From positions 3,286,001-3,350,000 of the forward strand of contig BSBM01000059.1 in the NCBI GenBank assembly GCA_027924585.1: a DNA stretch of 64,000 nucleotides, written 5' to 3'. This DNA comes from Larix kaempferi (taxonomy: Eukaryota; Streptophyta; Pinopsida; Pinales; Pinaceae). How positions within the stretch are numbered: position 1 is the first letter of the stretch; the number at the start of each line of letters is the position of its first letter. This document shows, piece by piece, positions 1 to 12,329 of this stretch. Position numbers and translations under genes: made by a program. A model generated the notes under the pieces. The model did not search any database, was not told where the DNA came from, and saw nothing but the letters and a program-made list of their open reading frames with translations.

Positions 1-88
1 TAAGCGGGTCCATTCCAACACAGGGAATAACACGTTCCACAAAGGAACCATCCCACAATGGGACACACTCCACAAAGGAATAGAATAA
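1..88. repeat. Partial array unit cut by the window start
   Basis: This is the tail of a preceding unit. It starts inside the conserved TAAGCGGGTCCATTCCAACA stretch and runs through the ATGGGACACACTCCACAAAG stretch seen just before every anchor. Its A or B type cannot be told from this part. Confidence 0.9.
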
Positions 89-1220
89 CAATTATGAATG
101 GAGTGTGGCCATCGAGAAACCATATACTCCTCCAACCTTCATGCTGGCCGAGACATGGCACTGGAAGTTGTTCAGACAGTCCAAATCCTAACAAAGCAAC
201 TACCAAACAAGTTGGAAGATTCATACATATGCAAAATAAAATAAAACATTGAACTGAAAGCAATAACAAGCAGGTAATATCTGGCCACACGTTTCGATGA
301 AGTGTTCCCACATGTCCTAGATGTAGTTATCTTCCCACAGGATCCTTGCAACACAGTCCAGCGAGTAAATGCAACTATGTAGTAAATCATATATACTAAG
401 TGTGGGTTGCAGGAATCTATCGTGCAGGTAGAGGACCACCCAGAGCAGAAAAAAAGGAGGGAATCCGAAGCACAATAGAAAAAAGTTAAACTCGTATTTG
501 TCTGACCCGAAGATGAATCGCATGAATGATAAACACCCTGTAGAAATCCGCAATGCAATCTAATCGAGGAGCTCTCCAGAAACCCTACTGTCCTCTAAAC
601 TGCATGTTGGGCAGAACCTGATAGTGGAAGTTGATCAGGCTCTCCAAATCCTAAGCTGAGTTGACCCTTGACCTTGTTAATGTTTATAGCAGCATAACCA
701 GGATCACTAAAAGAATGGCAAAGCACAAAAACAAAATGAGTGTCGAGCTCATTTAAACCATGATGATAAGGACAATCATCTCCCAACCATAGAATTGTTA
801 TCATATGTACATCACAGTTATCTCTAACCTCTCTATATCATAAGGAAGGTCTTGCAACACAATCACAGTTAGTCGAGAAGTGTCAACAAATCAATATTCA
901 TGCATCTACTAAATCCAGTCCATCGGAGAATATGCACTACCTCCACGATTCTGCCCTATCCATAGGTGAGTCACACGTGCATCAGCTCAAGAACTCTGCA
1001 CAGTCCATCGGAGAGTCTATCATGCATCAATCCAATGTGCTCAGCTCAACCTAGTCCATCGGGTGCCTACATCATCAACACTCCCTCTTAGCTCGAGAGG
1101 TATCATGACGTGGAAACACATCTTGTTATCATAAGCGGGTCCATTGCAACACAGGGAATAAGCACATTCCACAAAGGAACCATCCCACAATGGGACACAC
1201 TCCACAAAGGAATAGAATAA
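89..1220. repeat. Array unit 1, type A with internal deletion
   Basis: At 1,132 bp it is about 160 bp short. Around 103-115 the sequence jumps from the anchor to the segment preceding ATATACTCCTCC, removing the minus-strand AATAAA and two of the three short internal repeats. The 128-codon minus-strand frame (172-558) is open. Confidence 0.9.
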
Positions 1221-2511
1221 CAATTATGAATGGAGTTTATTCACCACTCCTAGTTGGCCACCCTGAAGATGATCCCACGAATAACAAACACCCTGTATAA
1301 ATCTACAACACACATCAACTCCTATTTGGATGACCTGAAGATGAATCCCATGAATGACAAACATCCTATAGAAATCCGCAATGCGATGAGACAAAGGCGC
1401 CCTCAAGAAACCATATACTCCTCCAACCTTCATGCTGGCTGAGACATGGCAATGGAAGTTGTTCAGGCAGTCCAAATCCTAAGCAAGCAACTAGCAAACA
1501 AGTTGGAAGATTCATACATATGCAAAATAAAATAAAACCTTGAACTGAAAGCAATAACAAGCAGGTAATATCTGGCCACACGTTTCGATGAAGTGTTCCC
1601 ACATGTCCTAGAGGTAGTTATCTTCCCACAGTAGGCTTGCAACACAGTCCAACGAGTAAATGCAACTATGTAGTAAATCATAGATACTATATGTGGGTTG
1701 CAGGAATATATCGTGCAGGTAGAGGACCACCCAGAGCAGAGAAAAAGGAGGGAATCCGAAGCACAATAGAAAAAAGGTAAACTCGTAGTTTTCTGACATG
1801 AAGATGAATCGCATGAATGATAAAATCCCTGTAGAAATCCGCAATGCAATCTAATCGAGGAGCTGTCTAGAAACCCTACTGTCCTCTAAACTGCATGTTG
1901 GGCAGACCCTGACAGTGGAAGTTGATCAGGCTCTCCAAATCCTAAGTTGAGTTGAGCCTCGACCTTGTTAATGTTTATAGCAGCATAACCAGGATCACTA
2001 AAAAAATGGCAAAGCACAGAAACAAAATGAGTGTCGAGCTCGATTAAACCATGATGATAAGGACAATCATCTCCCAACCATAGAATTGTTATCATATGTA
2101 CATCACAGTTACCTCTAACCTCTCTATATCATAAGGAAGGTGTTGCAACAGAATCATAGTTAGTCGAGAAGTGTGTACAAATAAATATCCATGCATCTAC
2201 TCAATCCAGTCCATCGGAGAACATGCACTACCTCCATGACTCTGCCCTATCCATAGGTGAGTCACACGTGCATCAACTCATTAACTCTGCACAGTCCATC
2301 GGAGAGTCTATCATGCATCAATACAATGTGCTCAGCTCAACCCAGTCCATCGGGTGCCTACATCATCAACACTCCCTCTTAGCTAGAGAGGTATCATCAC
2401 GTCGGAACACATCTTGTTATCATAAGCGGGTCCATTCCAACACAGGGAATAAGCACGTTCCACAAAGGAACCATCCCACAATGGGACACACTCCACAAAG
2501 GAAAAGAATAA
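1221..2511. repeat. Array unit 2, type A (1,291 bp)
   Basis: This is a full-length A unit and a good reference copy. Its three internal copies of the GAAGATGA-(A)TCCCA motif lie near 1,262, 1,331 and 1,796. The 128-codon minus frame is open (1463-1849). Confidence 0.93.
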
Positions 2512-3801
2512 CAATTATGAATGGAGTTTATTCACCACTCCTATTTGGCCACCCAAAAGATGATCCCATGAATAACAAACACCCTATATAAATCTACAAC
2601 ACACATCAACTCCTATTTGGATGAACTGAAGATGAATCCCACGAATGACAAACATCCTGTAGAAATCTGCAACGCGATGAGATCGAGGCGCCCTCGAGAA
2701 ACCATATACTCCTCCAACCTTAATGCTGGCCGAGACATGGCACTGGAAGTTGTTCAGGCAGTCCAAATCCTAAGCAAGCAACTAGCAAACAAGTTGGAAG
2801 ATTCATACATATGCAAAATAAAATAAAACCTTGAACTGAAAGCAATAACAAGCGGGTAATATCTGGACACACGTTTCGATGAAGTGTTCCCACATGTCCT
2901 AGAGGTAGTAATCTTCCCACAGCAGGCTTGCAACGCAGTCCAGCAAGTAAATGCAACTATGTAGTAAATCCTAGATACTAAGTGTGCGTTGCAGGAATCT
3001 ATCGTGCAGGTAGAGGACCACCGAGAGCAGAGAAAAAGGAGGGAATCCGAAGCACAATAGAAAAAAGGTAAACTCGTAGTTGTCTGACCTGAAGATGAAT
3101 CGCATGAATGATAAACACCCTGTAGAAATCCGCAATGCAATCTAATCGAGGAGCTCTCTAGAAACCCTACTGTCCTCTAAACTGCATGTTGGGCAGAACC
3201 TGACAGTTGAAGTTGATCAGGCTCTCCAAATCCTAATCTGAGTTGAGCCTTGATCTTGTTAATGTTTATAGCAACATAACCAGGATCACTAAAAGAATGG
3301 CAAAGCACAGAAACAAAATGAGTGTCGAGCTAGTTTAAACCATGATGATAACGACGATCATCTCCCAACCATAGAATTGCTATGATATGTACATCATAGT
3401 TATCTCTAACCTCTCTATATCATAAGGAAGGTCTTGCAACACAATCACAGTTAGTTGAGAAGTGTCAACAAATCAATATTCATGCTTCTGCTCAATCCAG
3501 TCCATCGGATAACATGCACTACATCCACGACTCGGCCCTATCCATAGGTGAGTCACACGTGCATCAGCTCAAGAACTCTGCACAGTCCATCGAAGAGTCT
3601 ATCGTGCATCAATACAATCTGCTCAGCTCAACCTAGTCCATCGGGTTACTACATCATAACACTCCCTCTTAGCTAGAGAGGTGTAATCACGTCGGAACAC
3701 ATCTTGTTATGATAAGCGGGTCCATTCCAAAACAGGGAATAAGCACGTTCCACAAAGGAACCATCCCACAATGGGACACACTCCACAAAGGAATAGAATA
3801 A
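2512..3801. repeat. Array unit 3, type A (1,290 bp)
   Basis: A-type linker and variants are present. The minus frame is open at 2754-3140. With units 1 and 2 it makes a run of three A units without an intervening B, unlike the alternating pattern further right. Confidence 0.93.
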
Positions 3802-5782
3802 CAATTATGAATGGAGTTTATTCAGCACTCCTAGTTGGCCACCCTGAAGATGATCCCACAAATAACAAACACCCTGTATAAATCTACAAAACACATCAAC
3901 TCCTATTTGGATGACCTGAAGATGAATCCCACGAATGACAAACATCCTGTAGAAATACGCAACGCGATGAGACCGGGGCGCCCTCAAGAAACCATATACT
4001 CCTCCAACCTTCATGCTGGCCGAGACATGGCAATGGAAGTCGTTCAGGCAGTCCAAATCCTAATCAAGCAACTAGCAAACAAGTTGGAAGATTCATACAT
4101 ATGCAAAATAAAATAAAACCTTGAACTAAAAGCAATAACAAGCAGGTAATATCTGCCCACACGTTTGGATGAAGTGTTCCCACATGTCCTAGAGGTAGTT
4201 ATCTTCCCATACGAGGCTTGCAACGCAGTCCAGCGATTAAATGCAACTATGTAGTAAATTGTAGATACTAAGTGTGGGTTGCGGGAATGTATCGTGCAGG
4301 TAGAGGACCACCGAGAGCAGAGAAAAATGAGGGAATCCGAAGCACAATAGAAAAAAGGTAAACTCGTAGTTGTCTGACCTGAAGATGAATCCCATGAATG
4401 ATAAACACCCTGTAGAAATACGCAACGCAATCTAATCGAGGAGCTCTCTAGAAACCCTAATTTCCTCTAAACTGCATGTTGCGCAGAACCTGACAGTGAA
4501 AGTTGATCAGGCTCTCCAAATCCTAAGCTGAGTTGAGCCTTTACCTTGTTAATGTTTACAGCAGCATAACCTAGATCACTAAAAGAATGGCAAAGCACAA
4601 AAAAAAATGACTGTCGAGCTCGTTTAAACCATGATGATAAGAACAATCATCTCCCAACCATAGACAAAGTTATTTGTCTCCCCCGAGCTCAGACCTTCTT
4701 ATAGAGAACGATGTACATCCCGATAGTAGTAACGCAAACCCAAGAAAACAAGGGAGAAACTTCTCCAATAGTGGAGAACCCAAAAAAATCAGTCTCTTAA
4801 CTGAAGAAGCGAACCTCTCTTGGCTAGAGCGAACTTGCTCGATTGAATGACCAAATGAGAGGTCGAACTCTCTATTTACACATATCAAAGGGTGACTTTT
4901 TTCCTGACTGGGCCAACCGAACTATCCCTAACTGCGCCGACCTGACTGGGGCAGTTCTGCCCATTTTTTGGGACAAATTGCCCACTTTTGGGGGGGAGTT
5001 TACCCGTTGCGCCAACTTGTCTTGGGCGAATACAAAAAATTACGTTTCCTAAATCTTTTCTTTGTAATTTCACCCGTAGGGTTACATTGATTCTTTCAAG
5101 TGTTTTACATGATCAACTACATTGACATCTTGTCCCATAGGAGGTACAATAACAAGATGAAATCAAATAACAATAAATTCTGAAGTTGCACTATTTCAAA
5201 CACTTCCTCTCAACAAGGAAGGTATTCTTCCAACATTGTATTCTAATCTTATTCTTTCTTTGGTCGACCTATGAGGTGATGCCCCAAGCAGCTACTACCC
5301 CAACACTCCCTCTTGGCCAAGGAGGTATCATCAGCATTATCATACTGAAACACATATCGATATCATTTTTATATCACAGTTATCTCTAACCTCTCTGTAT
5401 CATAAGGAAGGTCTTACAACACAATCACAGTTAGTCGAGAAGTGTCAACAAATTAATTTTCATGCATCTGCTCAATCCAGTCCATCGGAGAACATGCACT
5501 AGCTCCACGACTCTGCCCTATCCATAGGTGAGTCACACGTGCCTAAGCTCAAGAACTCTGCACAATCCATCGGAGAGTCTATCATGCATCAATACAATGT
5601 GCTAAGCTAAACCCAGTCCATCGCGTGCCTACATCTTCAACACTCCCTCTTAGCTACAGAGGTATCATCACGTCGGAACACATCTTGTTATCATCAGCGG
5701 GTCCATTCCAACACAGGGAATAAGCACGTTCCACAAAGGAACCATCCCAGAATGGGACACACTCCACAAAGGAATAGAATAA
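3802..5782. repeat. Array unit 4, type B (1,981 bp)
   Basis: B block is about 4664-5371. The TATA-like site (minus strand, near 4,870-4,885) is damaged: TATTTACACA replaces TATTTATACA. The unit is mosaic, since GATTCATAC matches the usual A variant. The 128-codon minus frame is open (4044-4430). Confidence 0.93.
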
Positions 5783-7073
5783 CAATTATGAATGGAGTTT
5801 ATTCACCACTCCTAGTTGGCCACCCTAAAGATGATCCCATGAATAACAAACACCCTGTATAAATCTACAACACACATCAACTCCTATTTGGATGACCTGA
5901 AGATGAATCCCACGAATGACAAACATCCTGTAGAAATATGCAACGCGATGAGATCGAGGTGCCCTCGAGAAACCATATACTCCTCCAACCTTCATGCTGG
6001 TCGAGACATGGCAATCGAAGTTGTTCAGGCAGTCCAAATCCTAAGCAAGCAACTAGTAAACAAGTTGGAAGATTGATACATATGCAAAATAAAATAAAAC
6101 CTTGAACTGAAAGCAATAACAGGCAGGTAATATCTGGCCACAAGTTTAGATGAAGTGTTCCCACATGTCCTAGAGGTAGTTATCTTCCCACAGTAGGCTT
6201 GCAATGCAGTCCAGTGAGTAAATGCAAATATGTAGTAAATCATAGATACTAAGTGTGGGTTGCAGGAATCTATCGTGCAGATAGAGGACCACCCAGAGCA
6301 GAGAAAAAGGAGGGAATCTGAAGCACAATAGAAAAAAGGTAAACTCGTAGTTGTCTGACCTGAAGATCAATCGCATGAATGATAAACACCCTATAGAAAT
6401 CCACAATGCAATCTAATCGAGGAGCTCTCTAGAAACCCTACTGTCCTCTAAACTTCATGTTGGGCAGAACCTAACAGTGGAAGTTGATCAGGCTCTCCAA
6501 ATCCTAAGTTGAGGTGAGCCTTGAGCTTGTTAATGTTTATAGCAACATAACCAGGATCACTAAAAGAATGGCAAAGCACAGAAACAAAATGAGTGTCGAG
6601 CTCGTTTAAACCATGATGATAAGGACAATCATCTCCCAACCATAGAATTGTTATCATATGTACATCACAGTTACCTCTAACCTCTCTATATCATAAGGAA
6701 GGTCTTGCAACAGAATCACAGTTAGTCAAAAAGTGTGTACAAATAAATATTCATGCATCTGCTCAATCCAGTCCATCGGAGAACATGCACTACGTCCACG
6801 ACTCTACCCTATCCATAGGTGAGTGACACGTGCATCAGCTCAAGAACTCTGCACAGTCCATCGAAGAGTCTATCATGCATCAATACAATGTGCTCAGCTC
6901 AACCCAGTCCATCGGGTGCCTACATCATCAACACTCCCTCTTAGCTAGAGAGGTATCATCACGTCGGAAAACATCTTGTTATGATAAGCGCGTCCATTCC
7001 AACACAGGGAATAAGCACGTTTCACAAAGGAACCATCCCACAATGGGACACACTCCACAAAGGAATGAAATAA
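5783..7073. repeat. Array unit 5, type A (1,291 bp)
   Basis: It has the A linker and A variants, but carries GATTGATAC, a variant more usual in B units, so it is mosaic. The long minus frame is interrupted; only a 72-codon remainder (6025-6243) is open. Confidence 0.92.
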
Positions 7074-9056
7074 CAATTATGAATGGAGTTTATTCACCAC
7101 TCCTAGTTGGCCACACTGAAGATGATCCTATGAATAACAAACACCTTGTATAAATCTACAACACACATCAACTCCTATTTGGATGACCTGAAGATGAATC
7201 CCACGAATGAAAAACATCCTCTAGAAATCTGCAACGCGATGAGACCGAGGCGCCCTCAAGAAACCATATACTCATCCAACCTTCATGTTGGCCGAGACAT
7301 GGCAATGGAAGTTGTTCAGGCAGTCCAAATCCTAGGCAAGCAACTAGCAAACAAGTTGGAAGATTGATACATATGCAAAATAAAATAAAACCTTGAACTG
7401 AAAGCAATAACAAGCAGGTAATATCTGGCCACACGTTTGGATGAAGTGTTCCCACATGTCCTAGAGGTAGTTATCTTCCCATACGAGGCTTGCAACGCAG
7501 TCCAGCGATTAAATGCAACTATGTAGTAAATCGTAGATACTAATTGTGGCTTGCAGGAATCTATCGTGCAGGTAGAGGACCACCGAGAGCAGAGAAAATG
7601 AAGGGAATCCAAAGCACAACAGAAAAAAAAGGTAAACTCGTAATTGTCTGAACTGAAGATGAATCGCTGAATGATAAACACCCTGTAGAAATCCGCAACG
7701 CAATCTAATCGAGGAGCTCTCTAGAAACCCTATTGTCCTCTAAACTGCATGTTGGGAAGAACCTGACAGTGGAAGTTGATCAGGCTCTCCAAATCCTAAG
7801 CTGAGTTGGGACTTGACCTTGTTAATGTTTACAGCAGCATAACCTGGATCACTAAAAGAATGGCAAAGCACAGAAAAAAAATGACTGTCGAGCTCGTTTA
7901 AACCATGATGATAAGAACAATCATCTCCCAACCATAGACAAAGCTATTTGTCTCCCCCGAGCTCAGTCCTTCTTATAGAGAACGATGTACATCCGGATAG
8001 TAGTAACGCAAACCAAAGAAAACAAGGGAGAAACTTCTCCAATAGTGGAGAACCCCAAAATATCAGTCTCTTAACTGAAGTAGCGAACCTCTCTTGGCTA
8101 GAGCAGACTTGCTCGAGTGAATGACCAAATGAGAGGTCAAACTCTCTACTTATACACTTCAAAGGGTGACTTTTTTCCTAACAAGGCCAACCTAACTTTC
8201 CCTAACTGCGCCGACTTGACTGGGGCAGTTCTGCCCATTATTTGGGACAAATTGCCCACTTTTTTGGGGGAGTTTAGCCGTTGGGCCGACTTGTCTTGGG
8301 CGAATACAAAAAATTACGTTTCCTAAATGTTTTCTTTGTGATTTCACCCCTAGGTTTACATTGATTGTTTCAAGTGTTTTACATGATCAACTACATTGAC
8401 ATCTTCTCCGATAGGAGGTACAATAACAAGATGAAATAAAATAACAATAACCTCTGAAGTTGCACTATTTCCAACACTTCCTCTCAACAAGGAAGGTATT
8501 CCTCCAACACTGTATTCTAATCTTATTCTTTCTTTTGTCGACCTATGAGGTGATGCCCCATGCAGCTATTACCCCAACACTCCCTCTTGGACAAGGAGGT
8601 ATCATCAGCATTATCATACTAAAACACATCTCGATATCATTTTTACATCACAGTTATCTCTAACCTCTCTATATCATAAGGAAGGTCTTGCAACAACTTC
8701 ACAGTGAGTCGAGAAGTGTCAACAAATCAATCTTCATGCATCTGCTCAATCCAGTCCATCGGAGAACATGCACTAGCTCCACGACTCTGCCCTATCCATA
8801 GGTGATTCACATGTGCATCAGCTCAAGAACTCTGCACAATCCATCGGAGAGTCTATCATGCATCAATACAATGTGCTCAGCTAAACCCAGTCCATCGGGT
8901 GCCTACATCATCAACACTCCCTCTTAGCTAGAGATGTATCTTCACGTCGGAACACATCTTGTTATCATAAGCGGGTCCATTCCAACACAGGAAATAAGCA
9001 CATTCCACATAGGAACCATCCCACAATAGGACACACTCCACAAAGTAATAGAATAA
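7074..9056. repeat. Array unit 6, type B (1,983 bp)
   Basis: B block is about 7938-8637. The hairpin AGACAAAGCTATTTGTCT is perfect at 7936-7953. The TATA-like site is altered (minus strand GTATAAGTAG near 8,147-8,157). A 1-bp loss in CGCTGAATG shifts the usual minus frame, leaving 7316-7681. Confidence 0.93.
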
Positions 9057-10347
9057 CAATTATGAATGGAGTTTATTCACCACTCCTAGTTGGCCACCCT
9101 AAAGATGATCCCATGAATAACAAACACCCTGTATAAATCTACAACACACATCAACTCCTATTTGGATGACCTGAAGATGAATCCCACGAATGAAAAACAT
9201 CCTGTAGAAACCTGCAACGCAATGAGGCCGAGGCACCCTTGAGAAACCATATACTCCTCCAACCTTCATGCTGGCCGAGACATGGCACTGGAAGTTGTTC
9301 AGGCAGTACAAATCCTAAGCAAGCAACCAACAAACAAGTTGGAAGATTCATACATATGCAAAATAAAATAAAACCTTCTACTGAAAGCAATAACAAGCAA
9401 GTAATATCTGGCCACATGTTTCGATGAAGTGTTCCCACATGTCCTAGAGGTAGTTATCTTCCCACAGGAGGCTTGCAACGCAGTCCAGCGAGTAAATACA
9501 ACTATGTAGTAAATCATAGATAATAAGTGTGAGTTGCAGGAATCTATCGTGCAGGTAGAGGACCACTGAGAGCAGAGAAAAAGGAGGGAATCCGAAGCAC
9601 AATAGAAAAAAGGTAAACTCGTAGTTGTTTGACCTGAAGATGAATCGCTTGAATGATAAACACCTTGTAGAAATCTGCAATGCAATCTAATCGAGGAGCT
9701 CTCTAGAAACCCTACTATCCTCTAAACTGCATGTTGGGCAGAACCTGACAGTGAAAGTTTATCAGGATCTCCAAATCCTAAGCTGAGTTAAGGCTTGACC
9801 TTGTTAATGTTTATAGCATCATAACCAGGATCACTAAAAGAATGGCAAAGCACAGAAACGAAATGAGTGTTGAGCTCGTTTAAACCATGATGATAAGGAC
9901 GATCATCTCCAAACCATAGAATTGTTATCATATGTACATCACAATTATCTCTAACATCTCTATATCATAAGTAAGGCCTTGCAACACAATCACAGTTAGT
10001 CGAGAAGTGTCAACAAATCAATATTCATGCATCTGCTCAATCCAGTCCATCGGAGAACATGCGCTACCTCCACGACTCTTCCCTATCCATAGGTGAGTGA
10101 CACATGCATCAGCTCAAGAACTCTGCACAATCCATCGGAGAGTCTATCATGCATCAATAGAATGTGCTCAGCTAAACCCAGTCCATCGGGTGCCTACATC
10201 ATCAACACTCCCTCTTAGCTAGAGGGGTATCATCACGTCGGAACACATCTTGTTATCATAAGCGGGTCCATTCCAACACAGGGAATAAGAACGTTCCACA
10301 AAGGAACCATCCCACAATGGGACACACTCCACAAAGGAATTGAATAA
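9057..10347. repeat. Array unit 7, type A (1,291 bp)
   Basis: Full-length A unit with a typical linker. The 128-codon minus frame is open (9299-9685). It differs from unit 2 by scattered substitutions only. Confidence 0.93.
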
Positions 10348-12329
10348 CAATTATGAATGGAGTTTATTCACCACTACTAGTTGGCCACCCTAAAGATGAT
10401 CCTATGAATAACAAACACCCTGTATAAATATACAACACACATCAACTCCTATTTGGATGACCTGAAGATGAATCCCACGAATGACAAACATCCTCTAGAA
10501 ATCCGCAACGCGATGAGAGCGAGGTGCCCTCAATAAACCATATACTACTCCAACCTTCATGCTGGCTGAGACATGGAAATGGAAGTAGTTCAGGCAGTCC
10601 AAATCCTAAGCAAGCAACTAGCAAACAAGTTGGAAGATTAATACATATGCAAAATAAAATAAAAACTTCACCTGAAAGCAATAACAAGCAGGTAATATCT
10701 GCCCACATGTTTGGATGAAGTGTTCCCACATGTCCTAGAGGTAGTTATCTTCCCATAATAGGCTTGCAACGCAGTCCAGCGACTAAATGAAACTATGTAG
10801 TAAATCGAAGATACTCATTGTGGGTTGTGGGAATGTATCGTGCACGTAGAGGACCACCGAGACCAGAGAAAAAGGAGGGAATCTGAAGCACAATAGAAAA
10901 AAGGTAAACTCGTAGTTGTCTGACCTGAAGATGAATCCCATGAATGATAAACACCCTGTAGAAATCCGCAACGCAATCTAATCGAGGAACTCTCTAGAAA
11001 CCCTACTGTCCTCTAAACTGCATGTTGGGCAGAACCTGACAGCGGATGTTGATCAGGCTCTCCAAATCCTAAGCTGAGTTGGGCCTTTAACTTGTTAATG
11101 TTTACAACAGCATAACCTGGATAACTAAAAGAATGGCAAAGCACACAAAAAAAATGACTATCGAGCTCATTTAAACCATGATGATAAGAACAATCATCTC
11201 CCAATCATAGACAAAGCTAGTTGTCTCCCCCGAGCTCAGACCTTCTTATAGAGAACGATGTACATCCCGATAGTAGTAACGCAAACCCAAGAAAACAAGG
11301 GAGAAACTTCTCCAATAGTGGAGAACCCCAAAAAATCAGTCTCTTAACTGAAGTAGCGAACCTCTCTTGGCTAGAGCGAACTTGCTCGAGTGAATGACCA
11401 AATGAGAGCTCGAACTCTCTATTTATACACATCAAAGTGTGACTTTTTTCCTGAATGGGCCAACCTAACTTTCCCTAACTGCGCCGACCTGACTGGGGCA
11501 GTTCTACCCATTTTTTCGGACAAATTGCCCACTTTTTGGGGGGAGGTTACCCATTGGGCCGACTTGTCTTGAGGGAATACAAAAAATTACGTTTCCTAAA
11601 TGTTTTCTTTGTGATTTCACCCCTAGGTTTACATTGATTCTTTCAAGTGTTTTACATGATCAACTACATTGACATCTTGTCCCATAGGAGGTACAATAAC
11701 AAGATCAAATAAAATAACAATAACCTCTGAAGTTGCACTATTTCCAACACTTCCTCTCAACAAGGAAGGTATTCTTCCAACACTGTATTCTAATCTTATT
11801 CCTTCTTTGGTCGACCTATGAGGTGATGCCCCATGCAGCTACTACCCCAACACTCCCTCTTGGCCAAGGAGGTATCATCAGCATTATCCTACTGAAACAC
11901 ATCTCGATATCATTTTTACATCACAATTATCTCTAACCTTTCTGTATCGAAAGGAAGGTCTTGCAACACAATCACAGTTAGTCGAGAAGTGTCAACAAAT
12001 CAATATTCATGCATCTGCTCAATCCAGTCCATCGGAGAACATGCACTAGCTCCACGACTCTGCCCTATCCATAGGTGAGTCACACATGCATAAGCTCAAG
12101 AACTCTGCACAATCCATCGGAGAGTCTATCATGCATCAATACAATGTGCTCAGCTAAACGCAGTCCATCGGGTGCCTAAATCATCAACACTCCCTCTTAG
12201 CTAGAGAGGTATCATCACGTCGGAACACATATTGTTATCATAAGCGGGTCCATTCCAACACAGGGAATAAGCACGTTCCACAAAGGAACCATCCCACAAT
12301 GGGACACACTCCACAAAGGAATAGAATAA
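10348..12329. repeat. Array unit 8, type B (1,982 bp)
   Basis: B block is about 11211-11910. The consensus TATA-like site on the minus strand lies near 11,415-11,431. The usual 128-codon minus frame is broken in this copy. Confidence 0.93.

Noticed and set aside
2210-2360. Regularly spaced CAGTCCATCGG motifs that could suggest a CRISPR array
   Set aside because: Only three or four degenerate copies per unit at uneven spacing, the spacers recur in every unit, and the context is eukaryotic.
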